Shown: positions 11,904 through 22,429 of the stretch, one piece after another
Layout: every line of letters starts with the position of its first letter
Numbering within the stretch: the stretch's first letter is position 1
NCBI GenBank assembly: GCA_021234155.1
Contig: JAJEKV010000013.1
Span: forward strand, 17,487,616 to 17,551,615
Source: Isoetes taiwanensis
Taxonomy: Eukaryota > Streptophyta > Lycopodiopsida > Isoetales > Isoetaceae
Reading direction: 5' to 3'
Length of the DNA: 64,000 bases
Program-made: the position numbers and the translations under genes
Notes under the pieces: model-generated
The model's database searches: none
The model's input: only the letters and a program-made list of their open reading frames with translations
Told to the model about the DNA's origin: nothing

Positions 11904-13480
11904 ATGAAGCAACCTTTGCTTGATGAAAATCAGCAACCTCTCTTTTCACCACGCGAGCGCAACTCATCTGTCATGCTTCAACCTCCTGCTCATATTGTCA
12001 AAGACACGGAAGTTATCCCACATATTCAGACTCACGAAGTCGAGATTGTGGGCGTGGGCAACAATCGGCTGTCGCGTTTCTTTGCGCCAATCATCCGACA
12101 CCCTATCGTAACAGGGGGCCGTCACGCTTTTCAAAAGTTCAAACACATTTTCGCTGGAGCTCTGAGACCTTCGGGATCAACAAAACCTTGGGGAAACTCA
12201 CCATTCCTACCAAATCCGATGCCGTCCCGTATAGCAACGGCGATGCGGCTCAACCCCAATTACGGTGATCGCGTCAAGGCAGAAATTGACAAACTCCTTG
12301 CTGCCGGGGTTTGATCTATGAGGTCAAACATTCTCGAATGGGTGAGCCCCATTGTCATTGCACTCAAACACAATGGAAAGATCCGTGTTTTGCGTGGACT
12401 ACCGGAAACTAAATCGGGCCACGGGCGTGATCATTTTCCACTTCCCTTCACGTACCAGGTTACGGAAGAGGTCATTTGGACATGAGATGTACTCCTTCAT
12501 GGATGGTTTTTTCCGCTACAATCGGATCTCAATCAAAGAATCGATCAACTCAAGACTACTTTCACCACCGGCACTTTTGCCTACAAGGTGGTTCCTTTTG
12601 GATTATCAAACTCTCCATCAACGTTTCAGCGTATAATGCTCTCGGTTTTCATGATTTTTATGAAGGAAAATCCCTTCTTGCAATTTTTTCAAGATGACTT
12701 CTCTGCCTCTGATTCCATGGCTGACCATTTGGATAAATTGGAACTTCGTCTTTCGAAATGTGATGAGTCCGGCATTAGTCTCAATCCCGAGAAATGCACC
12801 TTTTGCGTCACCGGTGTTCTCGTTAGGACACGTTGTCGTCGCGGTATCACCGGATCTGCCAAAATCGTTATTGTGCTCAAGGCTCCGCGCGCAGGTAATA
12901 TCAAGGAGACACGCTCTTTCCCGGGTAAGGTAAATTATTACTCCACCTTCATTCACGGACTTGCGACCATTGCGGATCCCATTCATAAACTCACGGGTGA
13001 TGAATCCACCGGGCTTGGAATTCCCAGGGGATCTTGCTTTCAACAGTTGAAGCTTTTACTTACTCGGGCCCGGTTCTTGTTCCTCCTCAATGGGACAAGC
13101 CCTTTCCGTCCATGTAGATGTCTCGGCGTTAGCTATTGGAGGCTGTTCTTTCTCAAGAATATGATCGCGCTGTGACAAACCAAACCGATATGTCAACGAG
13201 AAAACTCAATCTGGCTGGCGCAACTACTCGCCCGAGGCGTGAAGTCTTGGGTTTAATTTTACGTGTCCAACGCTTTCCGTCACTATCTTTTAGGCGGTCG
13301 GATCAAATTCTTTGTTGACCACCAAGCACTCCTTTATTTGATCAACAAATCCACGCCCACGGGCGCATTGCTCGTTGGGTTCTCCTTCTACAAAGAATTT
13401 GCACCTTTGAAATTGTTCACAAAGGCGGGCAAATCTCATGTTGTCTGGATTATCTTTCACGCATCCACCGGATGATCCCT
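11904..13480 (+). pseudogene. Gypsy copy B reverse transcriptase and RNase H (frameshifted)
   Basis: RT motifs appear in order across several frames: a fingers part near 12200-12420, VVPFGLSNSPSTFQRIM near 12590-12640, the catalytic-type FQDDFS near 12690, and SGISLNPEKC near 12770. RNase H follows; its late part reads KFFVDHQALLYLINKSTPTG (about 13300-13365) and, in shifted frames, the end of the domain with GKSHVV. RT would copy element RNA to cDNA and RNase H would remove the RNA strand. At least five frame breaks are visible, so no working enzyme can be made. No second (archaeal-type) RNase H was seen before integrase. Confidence 0.75.
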
Positions 13481-13689
13481 CCACGGGAGTCTCGGGCGCC
13501 TTTCCCCGACGCTCAACTCTTTACGGTCACGGCAGCGCCACATTGGTTCCACAACTTTCAGCATATCTCCTCACGAGCTCTTCCACCGGGAGGAGGGCCA
13601 CGCTCTCTCGATAAGCGTCAATCCGCCGACACCAATTTCTCCGCGGGGTCCGTGGACTACACCATGGTTGCAGGCCATCTCTAAAAAAA

Positions 13690-14870
13690 GGGCAAGGATA
13701 CCGTCCTTCGACGCTGTGTTCTCCCTCATGAGGTCCTAGATATTGTCCGAGAAGCCCATGAACGGCTCGGTGGTGGTCATTTTCATGGTGACACCACGTC
13801 ACGCAAAATCCTTCTTGCAGGGTATTTTTGGCCCACGCTCTTCAAAGACGCTCACGCCCATGCCCGCACGTGTGATGTTTGTCAGCGTGTGGGAAGGCCC
13901 ACGGCCCGTGACGCTCTTCCATTGACGCCGGTCGCCACGCCACTTCCTTTCAGCAAATGGGGGATGGATTTTGTGGGACCCATTGATCCGCCTGCGCGGC
14001 ACACCCGTGCCCGCTACATTCTGGTTCTCATTGACTACGCTACCAAATGGGCGGAAGCTTGCGCACTTCCAGACAACACTGCAGCAAGCACCGCCAAGGT
14101 CATCTATCAGCAAATCATCACGCGTTTTGGCTGCCCCACGGAGCTGGTCAGTGATCGAGGTGTCCATTTTATCAATCATACCATAAAGGAGCTAACGGAT
14201 TATCTACTGATCCATCATCACAAGAGCACACCTTACTATCCTCAAGGGAACGGTTTGGCTGAAAGCACCAACAAAACTCTGGTCACAATTCTCAAGAAAA
14301 TTTGTGACGCTTCGCGACCGGTTGCAAACCAAGCTTCCCTCTTTTTCTTGGGCTTACAATACTTGTTTCAAAATAGCTACTGGTCACACTCCTTTTAAAT
14401 TGGTTTATGGTCAAGAAGCTCTCATGCCCTTTGAATACATTCTTCCAACTCTCCGTTTTCAACTAGCTACAGCCCATAATCCGCCTGCTGCACTCAAAGA
14501 AAGGGTTTATCAATTGGAACAGTTGGATGAACTTAGGCGTGATGCTTACATTCGTGTTCTTCATGGACAACAGTTGCAAAAATCTTTACATGACAAACGT
14601 ATTAAGACAAAAACATTCAAAGAAGGAGATTTGGTTCTTCTTTATGATTCTCGTTACAAAAACTTTCCGGGCAAGTTAAAGTTTCGATGGCTTGGCCCTT
14701 ATCAAATTGTTCAAGTGGTGCAACCCAGTGTTTTCAAGCTGGCTGAATTAGATGGAACTCCATTACCTACACTAGTTAATGGCTTTCGCCTCAAACAATT
14801 TCATACAACAGAAAGTGACAATCATACAACAGATGCTGTTCCAGACAAAGACACAACAGATAGTGACTAA
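13690..14870 (+). pseudogene. Gypsy copy B integrase (near-complete, one frame break)
   Basis: The N-terminal zinc-binding part (about 13700-13900) shows HERLGGGHFHGD and CDVCQRVGRPT. The core reads WGMDFVGP, SDRGVHF and GLAESTNK, giving the D, D and E of the catalytic triad (about 13960-14275). A frame change near 14300-14390 leads into the C-terminal domain (14304-14870) with FRWLGPYQIVQVV and a final NGFRLKQFH; no chromodomain follows. Integrase joins cDNA ends to chromosomal DNA in the nucleus. The core and C-terminal parts are well kept compared with RT, so this region decayed less. Confidence 0.8.
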
Positions 14871-15807
14871 CTGGCGGCATATTTATATTATATAGGTGGA
14901 ATTTTTACAAAATGTGGGCAGAGCCCATCTATTTCCGCTATGGGCAGAGCCCTATTTACAAAAACGGGCTCAGAGCCCTATCTACTAAGTCCTAAGAAGA
15001 AAAACCCTCTACTCCGGGTTCGGAGCAGAGGTGATACGCAGGATGTGGTACCAGTTGTTCTCAGGGTCCCAGCGCAGGTGCAGAATCACCTCCATCCCGT
15101 TGGTGTGGGGATCGGCATGCTCAGCCATACCGGCACACCACCCGTCCATCGCAATGCCACGATTGTGGCACCGCCAGAGGTCCAGGCAGTCCATTTTACA
15201 AGTAATCCACTCCAGGCAGTTGGAAGGCATAGTGCACTTGTCGTGCGTACCCCAGCAGCGAACATACCGGCGCCATCGGTGTCTCAAATTCCACCACTTG
15301 TTAGTCTTATATATAGCCAACCGAGGACCCTCCCCGCTGGCGTGGACCAATCGGAAATTTTGCCAACGTGTTTTGCAATGCAAAATTTTGTTCTAAATGG
15401 GGAATCTTTTCTCCCGCCGCATATCTAGCCATGGTACCTTCTGACACTTTCGTTTTAATGATATCTCACTTCGAGTTGCCAGCATTAAATGACATACCTT
15501 CTTTTCACGCCCGTCGAACATTAATGTCGTCCTTTTTAAGGTGTCACATCCGATCATTCTCTTACGTCTCATCGCCACCGTTCACTGCTTTGTTTGGGGA
15601 CTTAGCCAAAATTTTGCCTCTCAATCGCCTTTTTGCATCTGTCGCCACCTCGCATCATCAACGGTTGTCGGTTCATCCTCCTCATGCCCCTTCGCCAACA
15701 CTTATGCGCCCTAAAACCTTTTTGCCTATCTGTGTTTTCGTCTTCCGCTCTCCGCTCTCCGCCTTCTCAAGATCATCCTTCCGGTTCCTCTACGACGTTC
15801 TTCGCCA
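14871..15807 (+). promoter_or_regulatory. Spacer between integrase and ORF3, possible internal promoter
   Basis: No convincing ORF. Around 14918-14982 three imperfect copies of a short unit containing GGGCAGAGCCC or GGGCTCAGAGCCC occur. A CTTATATATAGCCA sequence near 15306-15320 is kept in copy A, as is a block near 15375-15440. Conservation of a TATA-like stretch upstream of an extra ORF suggests a separate transcript for ORF3. This is inference; no start site can be shown. Confidence 0.35.
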
Positions 15808-18000
15808 TGGTTCCTGCACCCAAATTTTCGACCCTTCAAGCTTCTACTCCCGCGGGATCCGACTCTTTTCGAGCATTGTGTCTTTCTTGGCCGCCCACCT
15901 TTGGGGGCGCCCTCGTTGGCCAGTGGGAAGTTCTTGGAACACCACAAGCTCTATGAATTCTCACACATGGACCTTCCGGCACCAAATCCAGACCAATTGA
16001 AGCAGTTTGTTGCTAATATCGTCAACCGCCCAGAAGGATATGCTACTGTGGTCGATGGCACCACGATCTTGCTTACTCAGCCCCTGATTTCTGAGGTATT
16101 CCATATTCCTTTGCAAACACCTTCTTTATCTTGGGCAGCTTTACAGGACATAGATGTCACTGAGTTTGGCGCTGTTCCATATCAAGCGAACATGCATCGC
16201 CTCACAAATATCGCAAGGCCCCATGAAAATTTTGTCAAGTTTCTATGGCGCAAATTCCTGGGGTATTCTATCAAAAACACCCATATCAATAAACCCTTCT
16301 ACAATGTGGTTATCACGGCCGTCTGCTCCACTCACTTTCTTGATTGGCCACAAATGTTGTTCTACAGACTCCTCCAAGAAGTCGATCGCCTTCGGGCTGC
16401 CCCCTCTTCTGTCTCTGAAGTTTCGGTCGGTGGCCATCTTCAAGCTCTCATTCGTCATTATCTTCCTGTTCCTGTGTCCCCCTCCATTTCTCATGCCTTC
16501 ACTCAGCCCTCTCTACGTTCACTTCCTCAAAACCAACAGGCTGCACCTTCACGCCAGATTTCTCCTGGTCATGTTCCACAAAACCACACGCATGTTATTG
16601 TTTCCTCTTCCTCCTCTGAAGCCACGCCCTCCAATTCTTGTCATGTCTCTCAGACGTCCCAAACACGGCCACAACAGGGCCCTCCATCTCCTCATCCTCG
16701 CCCGACACGTATCAATATCGGCCAGGATGTTCAAGGCTGCTTGCTCTCAAGTTGCAAGAATCACAGGAAGCTCTCATACCACGCACGTTCACACTCGGAA
16801 CCGGGCTTCAAAAAAGCCGCGAGGCCTTTTACGGGCCCATAAGGATCTCAAGGCGCCCACGATCGAGACCAGCACGCTGGCGTCGGCAGGCTGGGATTAC
16901 AAACCACCATTCGGGGAATTGTTGGAGCGGGGAACAAGACAAAGGACACCCTACTTGGGTGACAAAGGAAAGATATTGCTAAGCTTGACACCTTGTATGC
17001 GAGCTTTCTCGGACTTACCGCACTCAAGTTCATGATCCGACGTGATGATGCTCGCCTCACCTCCTTAGAAGCTCGGCTTTTCCACGCGGCGACCATTCAA
17101 TTGACGTCTCTCGGGATCAGCTTACGGAGGCTCGAAAACAGAAAATTGTTGATGATGCCGAGCTTGCCACGCCAGCGCCTCAATACTCTGGGCAATCCTC
17201 CTCACATGCCATGCTTCCTCCAAAAGCGGGTCCGTGATGGGTCCATCTCTTCGTTAGAAAAGGACAACCGGATCCGCGATCTTGAAAATCAGCTCCAGCA
17301 AGCTGTCCAATCTGCTGAAGAGGCCCAAACCAAACAGGAAGGCTACTTTAATCTTGGTATCCACACGTCTGTGGATTTTGCTCTTCCTTCCGGTTACACG
17401 GATTATGTGGTTGCCGGGCAGCCACTACTTTCTTTTCAAGTGGTATGCGCCGTAGATGGTCACCTTGATGTCCCCCGCTGGAAGAAGATTTTTCGGATCT
17501 GGCGGACCTCTCCATAGCGCACAAAGGTTTGCTTTCAGGCCCTTTTGGTCTTCGACCTCCTTCCTTTGTGAGGACCCCCGATTTAATCACTTTCCGAGTT
17601 GTCCAGCCAATGGTGTACATCTTTCATGACTTCTATCTGGCTGATACCGAGGACAAATTCGGTGACGGGCCACATCAGAACTTTCAGAGTGACGCACAGG
17701 TTCAATGGTTGCTCTTGGATAACAACCCCTATCTAGCAGATCATGATCGGACTCACGCCCTTCATCAGGAGTACATGCCAGAGCTTGCTCATCATTTACC
17801 TCTCGGCAAGGTGAAACGGAACAGTGCGAAAAAGAATCTTGGGCATCCCGAGGATCTTCCGTTTGCCCAAGTTTATATGCAGGCATTTGGCGAGGCTACA
17901 ATCAATTGCATGCCATTACGGATAGCAAGACAATCTGAAGCGGGATGGGATAGTCCTCCTGTCTATACTCGCTCTCTACTACGAATGGGATAGATGGTGC
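15808..18000 (+). pseudogene. Gypsy copy B accessory ORF3 (unknown function, frameshifted)
   Basis: A coding-like region 3' of integrase on the plus strand. It probably starts at the ATG near 15808 (MVPAPKFSTLQ); after a frameshift it continues as an open stretch at 15901-16842, with the conserved core FVKFLWRKFLGYSIKNTHIN followed by KPFYNVV. Later pieces include a coiled-coil-like SSLEKDNRIRDLENQLQQA (about 17245-17305) and open stretches at 16993-17517 and 17529-17993. Much of the core matches copy A at protein level. No zinc knuckle, protease or polymerase motif was seen. It may belong to the env-like or plant-transposon-protein ORFs of large plant Gypsy elements; I could not assign it. 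Confidence 0.55.
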
Positions 18001-18743
18001 AAAGCTCTTGATCCCCGACCTTGTATGCGTGAATTGGGGAGCGGGCTCGAGCAGCCCACCCACGGGCATGGCTCCTTCTCCATATGCTTCAGCGGGTGCC
18101 CCTCCACGCCCCGGTTTCTTACCTCACCGGCGTCTTCCCTTTTGGGCCGAAGGTCATGGATGGCCACGCCAGGTCGACTCGCCCTCGGATCTCGGCCGGA
18201 TCTCGGTGGGATCCCCCATTTGTCGACGCCTTTCAGTTGGGAAGATAATGCCACCTTAGACACTCACGAGGTGGATCTATATTGCTAATGGCGTGGTTGG
18301 CAACGGCACCCCGATGCCCTTCATGGCCTTGATACCTTCTTGCAGAATGCCGCCACCTCACCAGACCCTTCAGTCCACCGTCAAGCTGGTTTTGTCTTTG
18401 CTCGGATGCATCTGGTAAGCTCTTTAAATCGGGTAACGCGTCCAATTTTTACTGCAACCGAATGCGATTGTCGGTGCCTTCGGTCTCCAGACCTGCCTTC
18501 TCATGGAGTGCCAGTTTGTTCCTTCAGACGCCCATGCTGCCCTGGAAGACATGAATGCGCTCTCACTTCCTCACTGATCACAGATCCTGCCCTTGGGCTC
18601 AACACTCGGCGGCTCTTCAAACGCGCCGGGGACCTCGTTGCCCATTACCATAATGGCGCGGCCCTCATTCCCGTGAAGATCACTTTTCGGGGCTTTGGTT
18701 TCCCCACCGAGGCACTTCCTCCTTTTCTTCCAGACCGTCGTTT
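18001..18743 (+). other. 3' non-coding or decayed coding tail of Gypsy copy B
   Basis: No ORF with recognisable content. Short open stretches occur on both strands. The sequence is GC-richer than the flanks, like the rest of the element, and runs into the polypurine tract. Confidence 0.5.
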
Positions 18744-18753
18744 GGTGGGGAAG
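18744..18753 (+). other. Polypurine tract of Gypsy copy B
   Basis: GGTGGGGAAG sits directly before the TGTTAG start of the 3' LTR, the position where plus-strand DNA synthesis is primed. Placement next to the LTR start supports the LTR boundary. Confidence 0.7.
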
Positions 18754-19344
18754 TGTTAGTCTGTGCCTCTGATACCAAGGACTATTCATGCATCTGACGG
18801 ACCAAGTCAAGTCCAGGGATCTCACGAGCCACGAATTCGGTCGTCAAAGGCCGGCAAAAGACCAGCGGCGAACCCACCACGTCAAAGCCCGTCTGCTACC
18901 AAAAGCGGCCTTCAGACAAGTGGCGGCCCGTCACGCCCCTGCGTCGGCGTCGGCGTGATTCGAGCACTTCAAGAGGCACGCCCGGCATTCCCTGCAAAAT
19001 CGAGGCCTCCTTCCGTGAGTCGGCAAGACCGAGATTAGTCAGAGTGTCTATATTGGGCCAAAGGCCATTGTACTATATATATGAGTAGAGCTAGCACATG
19101 AGTTGGGAGATGAGTTTTGAGTCTTGTCTCAGTTCAGTTTTCTCTCGATTGCGAGAGCTCATGTATCTTCATTAACATCAAGGAAGCTTATTATTGTGAT
19201 CTCATTGTTCTTGTTGTTCTTTTTTCTCTTCTCTTGTTCTTTCTTGCAAATCCCGCGTGACATAGTTCCCGGATTCTCCTGCTAGATCCAAGGGTCCTCA
19301 CAGAGGGCTGTCTTGCAGGAGTTCCCGAACCCAGACCCCAAACA
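18754..19344 (+). repeat. 3' LTR of Gypsy copy B
   Basis: 591 bp, TGTTAG...AAACA ends, similar throughout to the reverse complement of 8314-8907. It has a TACTATATATATGAG TATA-like box (about 19071-19085). After 19344 the sequence becomes a Copia gag read on the minus strand, so this is the insertion edge. The other edge lies outside the window. Confidence 0.85.
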
Positions 19345-20352
19345 TCGAGCCTCTTGAGTTAAATTCAGTGATGGATTTGTTTTTGCTGTTCCCTTGCCCC
19401 TGCCAGCTGATCCTCCTCTATTGCCCTTACCTCTGCCTCTTCCTTTAGGGTTCATACCTCTAGGGCTCGAACAATTTGAGGCAACATGTCCTTTTCCTTC
19501 ACAATTGTAACAAACAATCTCTTTTCTTACTTTAGAGCAGTCAGCTTTTAAATGGCCATAATTGTTGCAATTATAGCAAGGTCCAATCCTGTCCTTATCC
19601 CCATTACCATTGTTTTTCTTACCTCTATATCTTCCAGCATAAAGCACTTCAGTGGTCTTCTCATCATCCTCTTGTCCTATTTGTTTTTGTTAAAATTCAG
19701 TCCTTATCATTTGGATTGCATGCTCTTTTGTTTTAGCTATGTTTCTTAACAAAGTGGCCAGATATGCATTGCCCTGGCAAGCAACTGATACTGCTCATTT
19801 AATATCACACCTGCTCCTTCCAAATCTGCTATGATAGAATCAAACTTTTCAAAAAAATCTGTTATATTGTCTTTTTTCATACAACTTTAATTTCCTTAGT
19901 TGCTTCTCCAGAACATCTATCTGAGATGAAGTTTTAGTCTCATAATTTTTAATCATATAGGACCACATTTCATTAGGACTCAGACCTCTGAGTTTAAGTT
20001 TTATCACAGAACTAACCTTGCAGCATATTATAGCTTGAGCTTCCTCGATCTTCAATTCTTCATCACCCTGAGGGCTTGTTGCAATCACTGCACCTTCTCT
20101 CCCTCTGCTTGTTTCAACATCTCCACCAACTGTGGATCCCTCCCTACTTGAGCTTGAACTAGCTCCTCCTGCATTTGCGGACCCTGCACTCACATTAGTA
20201 GTAGCACGTCTAACAGAATGAGGATCAACCAAATACCATAGGTTCTCAAACTCTAGAACCTCCTGAATGCTTTGTTTCCATATTTGAAACCCACTTTCTC
20301 CTTTGAAAACTTCAATAGCATTAAGCAAGTTAGCATCAAACCTGCTTAACAT
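19345..20352 (-). pseudogene. Ty1/Copia gag, truncated by Gypsy copy B
   Basis: On the minus strand a Gag protein begins MLSRFDANLLNAIEVFKGE (20352 downward). Its first part has FQIWKQSIQEVLEFENLWY, then EMWSYMIKNYETKTSSQ and a basic LEKQLRKLKLYEK, the layout of plant Copia Gag (UBN2-type). A frame break near 19850 and stops near 19680-19750 follow. The C-terminal part (19345-19647) has two zinc knuckles, CYNCNNYGHLKADC and CYNCEGKGHVASNC, then a G/R/K-rich tail. At 19344 the Gypsy LTR interrupts it. Pol is absent here and may lie left of the Gypsy elements, outside the window. Confidence 0.85.
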
Positions 20353-20379
20353 AGTTATTTGCCTTCAATTGGATCTACA

Positions 20380-20391
20380 GCTTTGATACCA
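20380..20391 (-). other. Primer-binding site of the Copia element
   Basis: The minus strand reads TGGTATCAAAGC, close to the initiator-Met tRNA primer site (TGGTATCAGAGC) used by many plant LTR elements. It lies 28 bases upstream of the gag ATG, and the likely LTR end (minus-strand ...TTCA) is next to it. Confidence 0.8.
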
Positions 20392-20392
20392 A

Positions 20393-21094
20393 TGAAGAAA
20401 ATAGAGCTATGATATCAATCTAGTCTAGACAATTCAAAGATAAAATTGAATGTCTATACAAGCCACATAATTTATTCAACAACAATAATGCAATGATCTT
20501 TCAATATTAACTATAATGCAATGGTCTTCATATTTAAAGATTTGACGATAAATCTCGAACCATTGTATTGCTACAGTAACAATAACACTGTAGCTACGGT
20601 ATTGACTTAGCTACTGCAGCAGTGCTGACCAATCTTGAACAGCCCAAGGAATTCCCGAATCGCCTTGGGAACACCTTCAAATCAATCATACATAGCCGAA
20701 TACCATTAGATCCTTCTTTCATATTTAAGATCAGGTTCCGACCGTTATGGCGAGCCGAACGATCCCCTGTGGCCGGAACAAGCAAGTTTCCATTTTTACA
20801 AGGCTAGTTCCCTCCAGAACAAAATATCCCACATTCAATGGTCTCTCTAAATGATGCCCCCCTTTTTTAATATATTGAACCATCATGCAACTTTAGGTTT
20901 AAACCTTCAACCATATATCTTTCTTCAACTTAGGTAACCTCGACCTTTTCAACCTAGATCTTAATCAACTAGGTCATAATAATTCAATTTGGTTGGTACC
21001 TTGTTTGCAGAAGTTCTCACAGCTCTGATGATTATAACATGATCAATTTTCACAGTATTCGTTGTATGTATGGGAACAAGTCCGATAGAGCATC
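20393..21094 (-). repeat. Probable 5' LTR of the Copia element, outer end undefined
   Basis: The region upstream of the PBS on the minus strand should hold the 5' LTR, starting at 20393 where the plus strand reads TGAAGAAAATAG. No second LTR copy is in the window, so the far end cannot be placed; it may end well before 21094. No ORF is supported here. Confidence 0.45.
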
Positions 21095-21205
21095 TCAAGC
21101 TTGTTTCTTTCTCAATGAGGAATGGATATCATCAGCGCCCTCCTCTTCAACATCAACCATCACTTTTCTATATTCAAATTCCTTTGCCTTGTGAATGTCA
21201 GTAAG
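21095..21205 (-). pseudogene. Short coding-like fragment, possibly a captured exon
   Basis: The minus strand reads LTDIHKAKEFEYRKVMVDVE and continues with an acidic stretch and a K/Q-rich end, then TGA at 21097-21095. The composition looks like a real protein C-terminus, but only about 36 codons are open and an in-frame stop precedes them. It lies between a Copia LTR and a decayed LINE. No family recognised; it could be a chance ORF. Confidence 0.25.
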
Positions 21206-21206
21206 C

Positions 21207-21421
21207 CATCATCATTAGCCGCGATGGTTTAATCCCATAAATATTTTTTATTTATTTTTAATATGTGAAATTGAACAATAAATGCGCGATCTCTTGAAAT
21301 CCGTGAGAATCTATAATTATGAAGGGTAGGTAATCTACATGGCATTGGGAAGGAGAATAAGAAATCTGACGTGGAATGGCTCTTACGAGGCCATTTTGAG
21401 ATCCCCAAATCCGCCTTAATG
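21207..21421. mobile_element. Terminal part of an inverted-repeat element inserted in LINE A
   Basis: The right end (about 21365-21421) reads TGACGTGGAATGGC...CCCCAAATCCGCCTTAATG and matches both ends of the 4-kb element at 35493-39567. Subterminal sequence also resembles 39390-39500. LINE A reading stops exactly at this end. The left end near 21207 (CATTAGCCGCGATGG) is only weakly similar, so the left limit is uncertain. Confidence 0.5.
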
Positions 21422-22402
21422 CCTCCTCAATTTGAAGGTTATGATTAAAGGGATCAACATGTAACATTGATCTAATTTTCTTCATTGTGGGTTAGAAGAA
21501 TTTCCTTCTCTCTCATTCTATTCTCATGTCTAACTTTGGCCCAATTTTTAATCCAACCTTTAGCCTCCTTGAGCTTGGAATAAAACCATTTCATAGAGCC
21601 TATAGGAGAACCAGTCTCAATATTCTGATAAAATTCAATGAAATCTTTATTGAACTCTTCATTCTGGAGAAGAGAACAATTTAACTTGAAGGCGGTATTT
21701 CCATCTCTATGAATAGCAAGCGAATGCTTAGTATGAAGGAATTGAGGTTGATGATCAGAGATAGATATGCCTTCATCACTAGCTACAGAACAGTTGTCCC
21801 AAAACTCAGAGTTGGGATTGGACACATAATATCTATCGATAGCACAGTAAAGTCGAGCTTGATGTTTCTGCTTGTTTGACGAAGTATAATTAGAAGTAGA
21901 GGAAGGAATATGGATCGGGGCAGAATCATTGATCATATTGTCCCATCTGAGCTTTCCAGTAGAGGTCATATTAATTTTATTCCCAAGCTTCATATCCCAT
22001 ACAGTGCTATTGAAGTCCCCAGCAAGAATCCGGTCAAAAGAAGGGTTGTTTCTAATCCAGGAGCTGATTTCTGACCAGAGGCCTTCCCTTTCTTTAGGGT
22101 TTGTGGAAGCATAAACATTAATCACACCAAAGTTGGAGTTATTAACTGAGAAAGTTACTGCCTGCCACATTCTAGAAATACTATTGCAAACGGAGAGGTG
22201 TTTTATATTCTTCCAAATGATAGCCAACCCCTGCCTTTGTTCCATCAGCTTCAATCTAGATGGAGGAGGCTTCTGGATAAATCCAATCCCCAAGATCTTG
22301 CAGAAGGATTATGTCTGCATTGTAGTGCTTAAGTTGAGATATAGCTCTGCTTCTCTTTAAAGGCCCTTTAATACTGTTAAGGTTCCAACTTACAATTCTC
22401 AT
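21422..22402 (-). pseudogene. LINE A ORF2, endonuclease part (truncated)
   Basis: ORF2 of an L1-type LINE on the minus strand. It starts MRIVSWNLNSIKGPLKRSRA (ATG at 22402) and carries an apurinic/apyrimidinic-type endonuclease domain with AGDFNSTVWDMKLGN and SISDHQPQF. Relative to LINE B (57535 onward) a deletion removes the segment holding the LQETKL glutamate, and an in-frame stop follows, so target-DNA cleavage would be lost. The open part at 21472-22293 is the longest surviving piece. Everything after a VDPFNHNLQIEE segment is missing because the inverted-repeat element at 21207-21421 cuts it. The RT domain is absent. Confidence 0.85.
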
Positions 22403-22429
22403 CAGAAACTAAAACTAGAAGAGAAAATA

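Larger units (their letters stand above)
8908..19344 (+). mobile_element. Ty3/Gypsy LTR retrotransposon copy B, lacking its 5' end
   Basis: Plus-strand Gypsy element with gag, protease, RT, RNase H, integrase, a 3.9-kb 3' accessory region, a polypurine tract (18744-18753) and a 3' LTR (18754-19344). It starts inside gag: position 8908 corresponds to about 245 nt past the LTR in copy A. The 5' LTR and gag start are absent, and copy A's 5' LTR abuts directly. The order PR-RT-RH-INT with a DGGS-type protease and no chromodomain after integrase points to a non-chromoviral plant Gypsy lineage. It inserted into a Copia gag at 19344/19345. Confidence 0.85.

Noticed and set aside
13690-14870. Chromodomain after integrase
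   Set aside because: The C-terminal part ends soon after NGFRLKQFH with no chromodomain-like aromatic residues or fold pattern following.
19282-19344. C-terminal end of the Copia zinc-knuckle ORF
   Set aside because: These codons are read from the Gypsy LTR after the insertion point and are not part of the original Gag.
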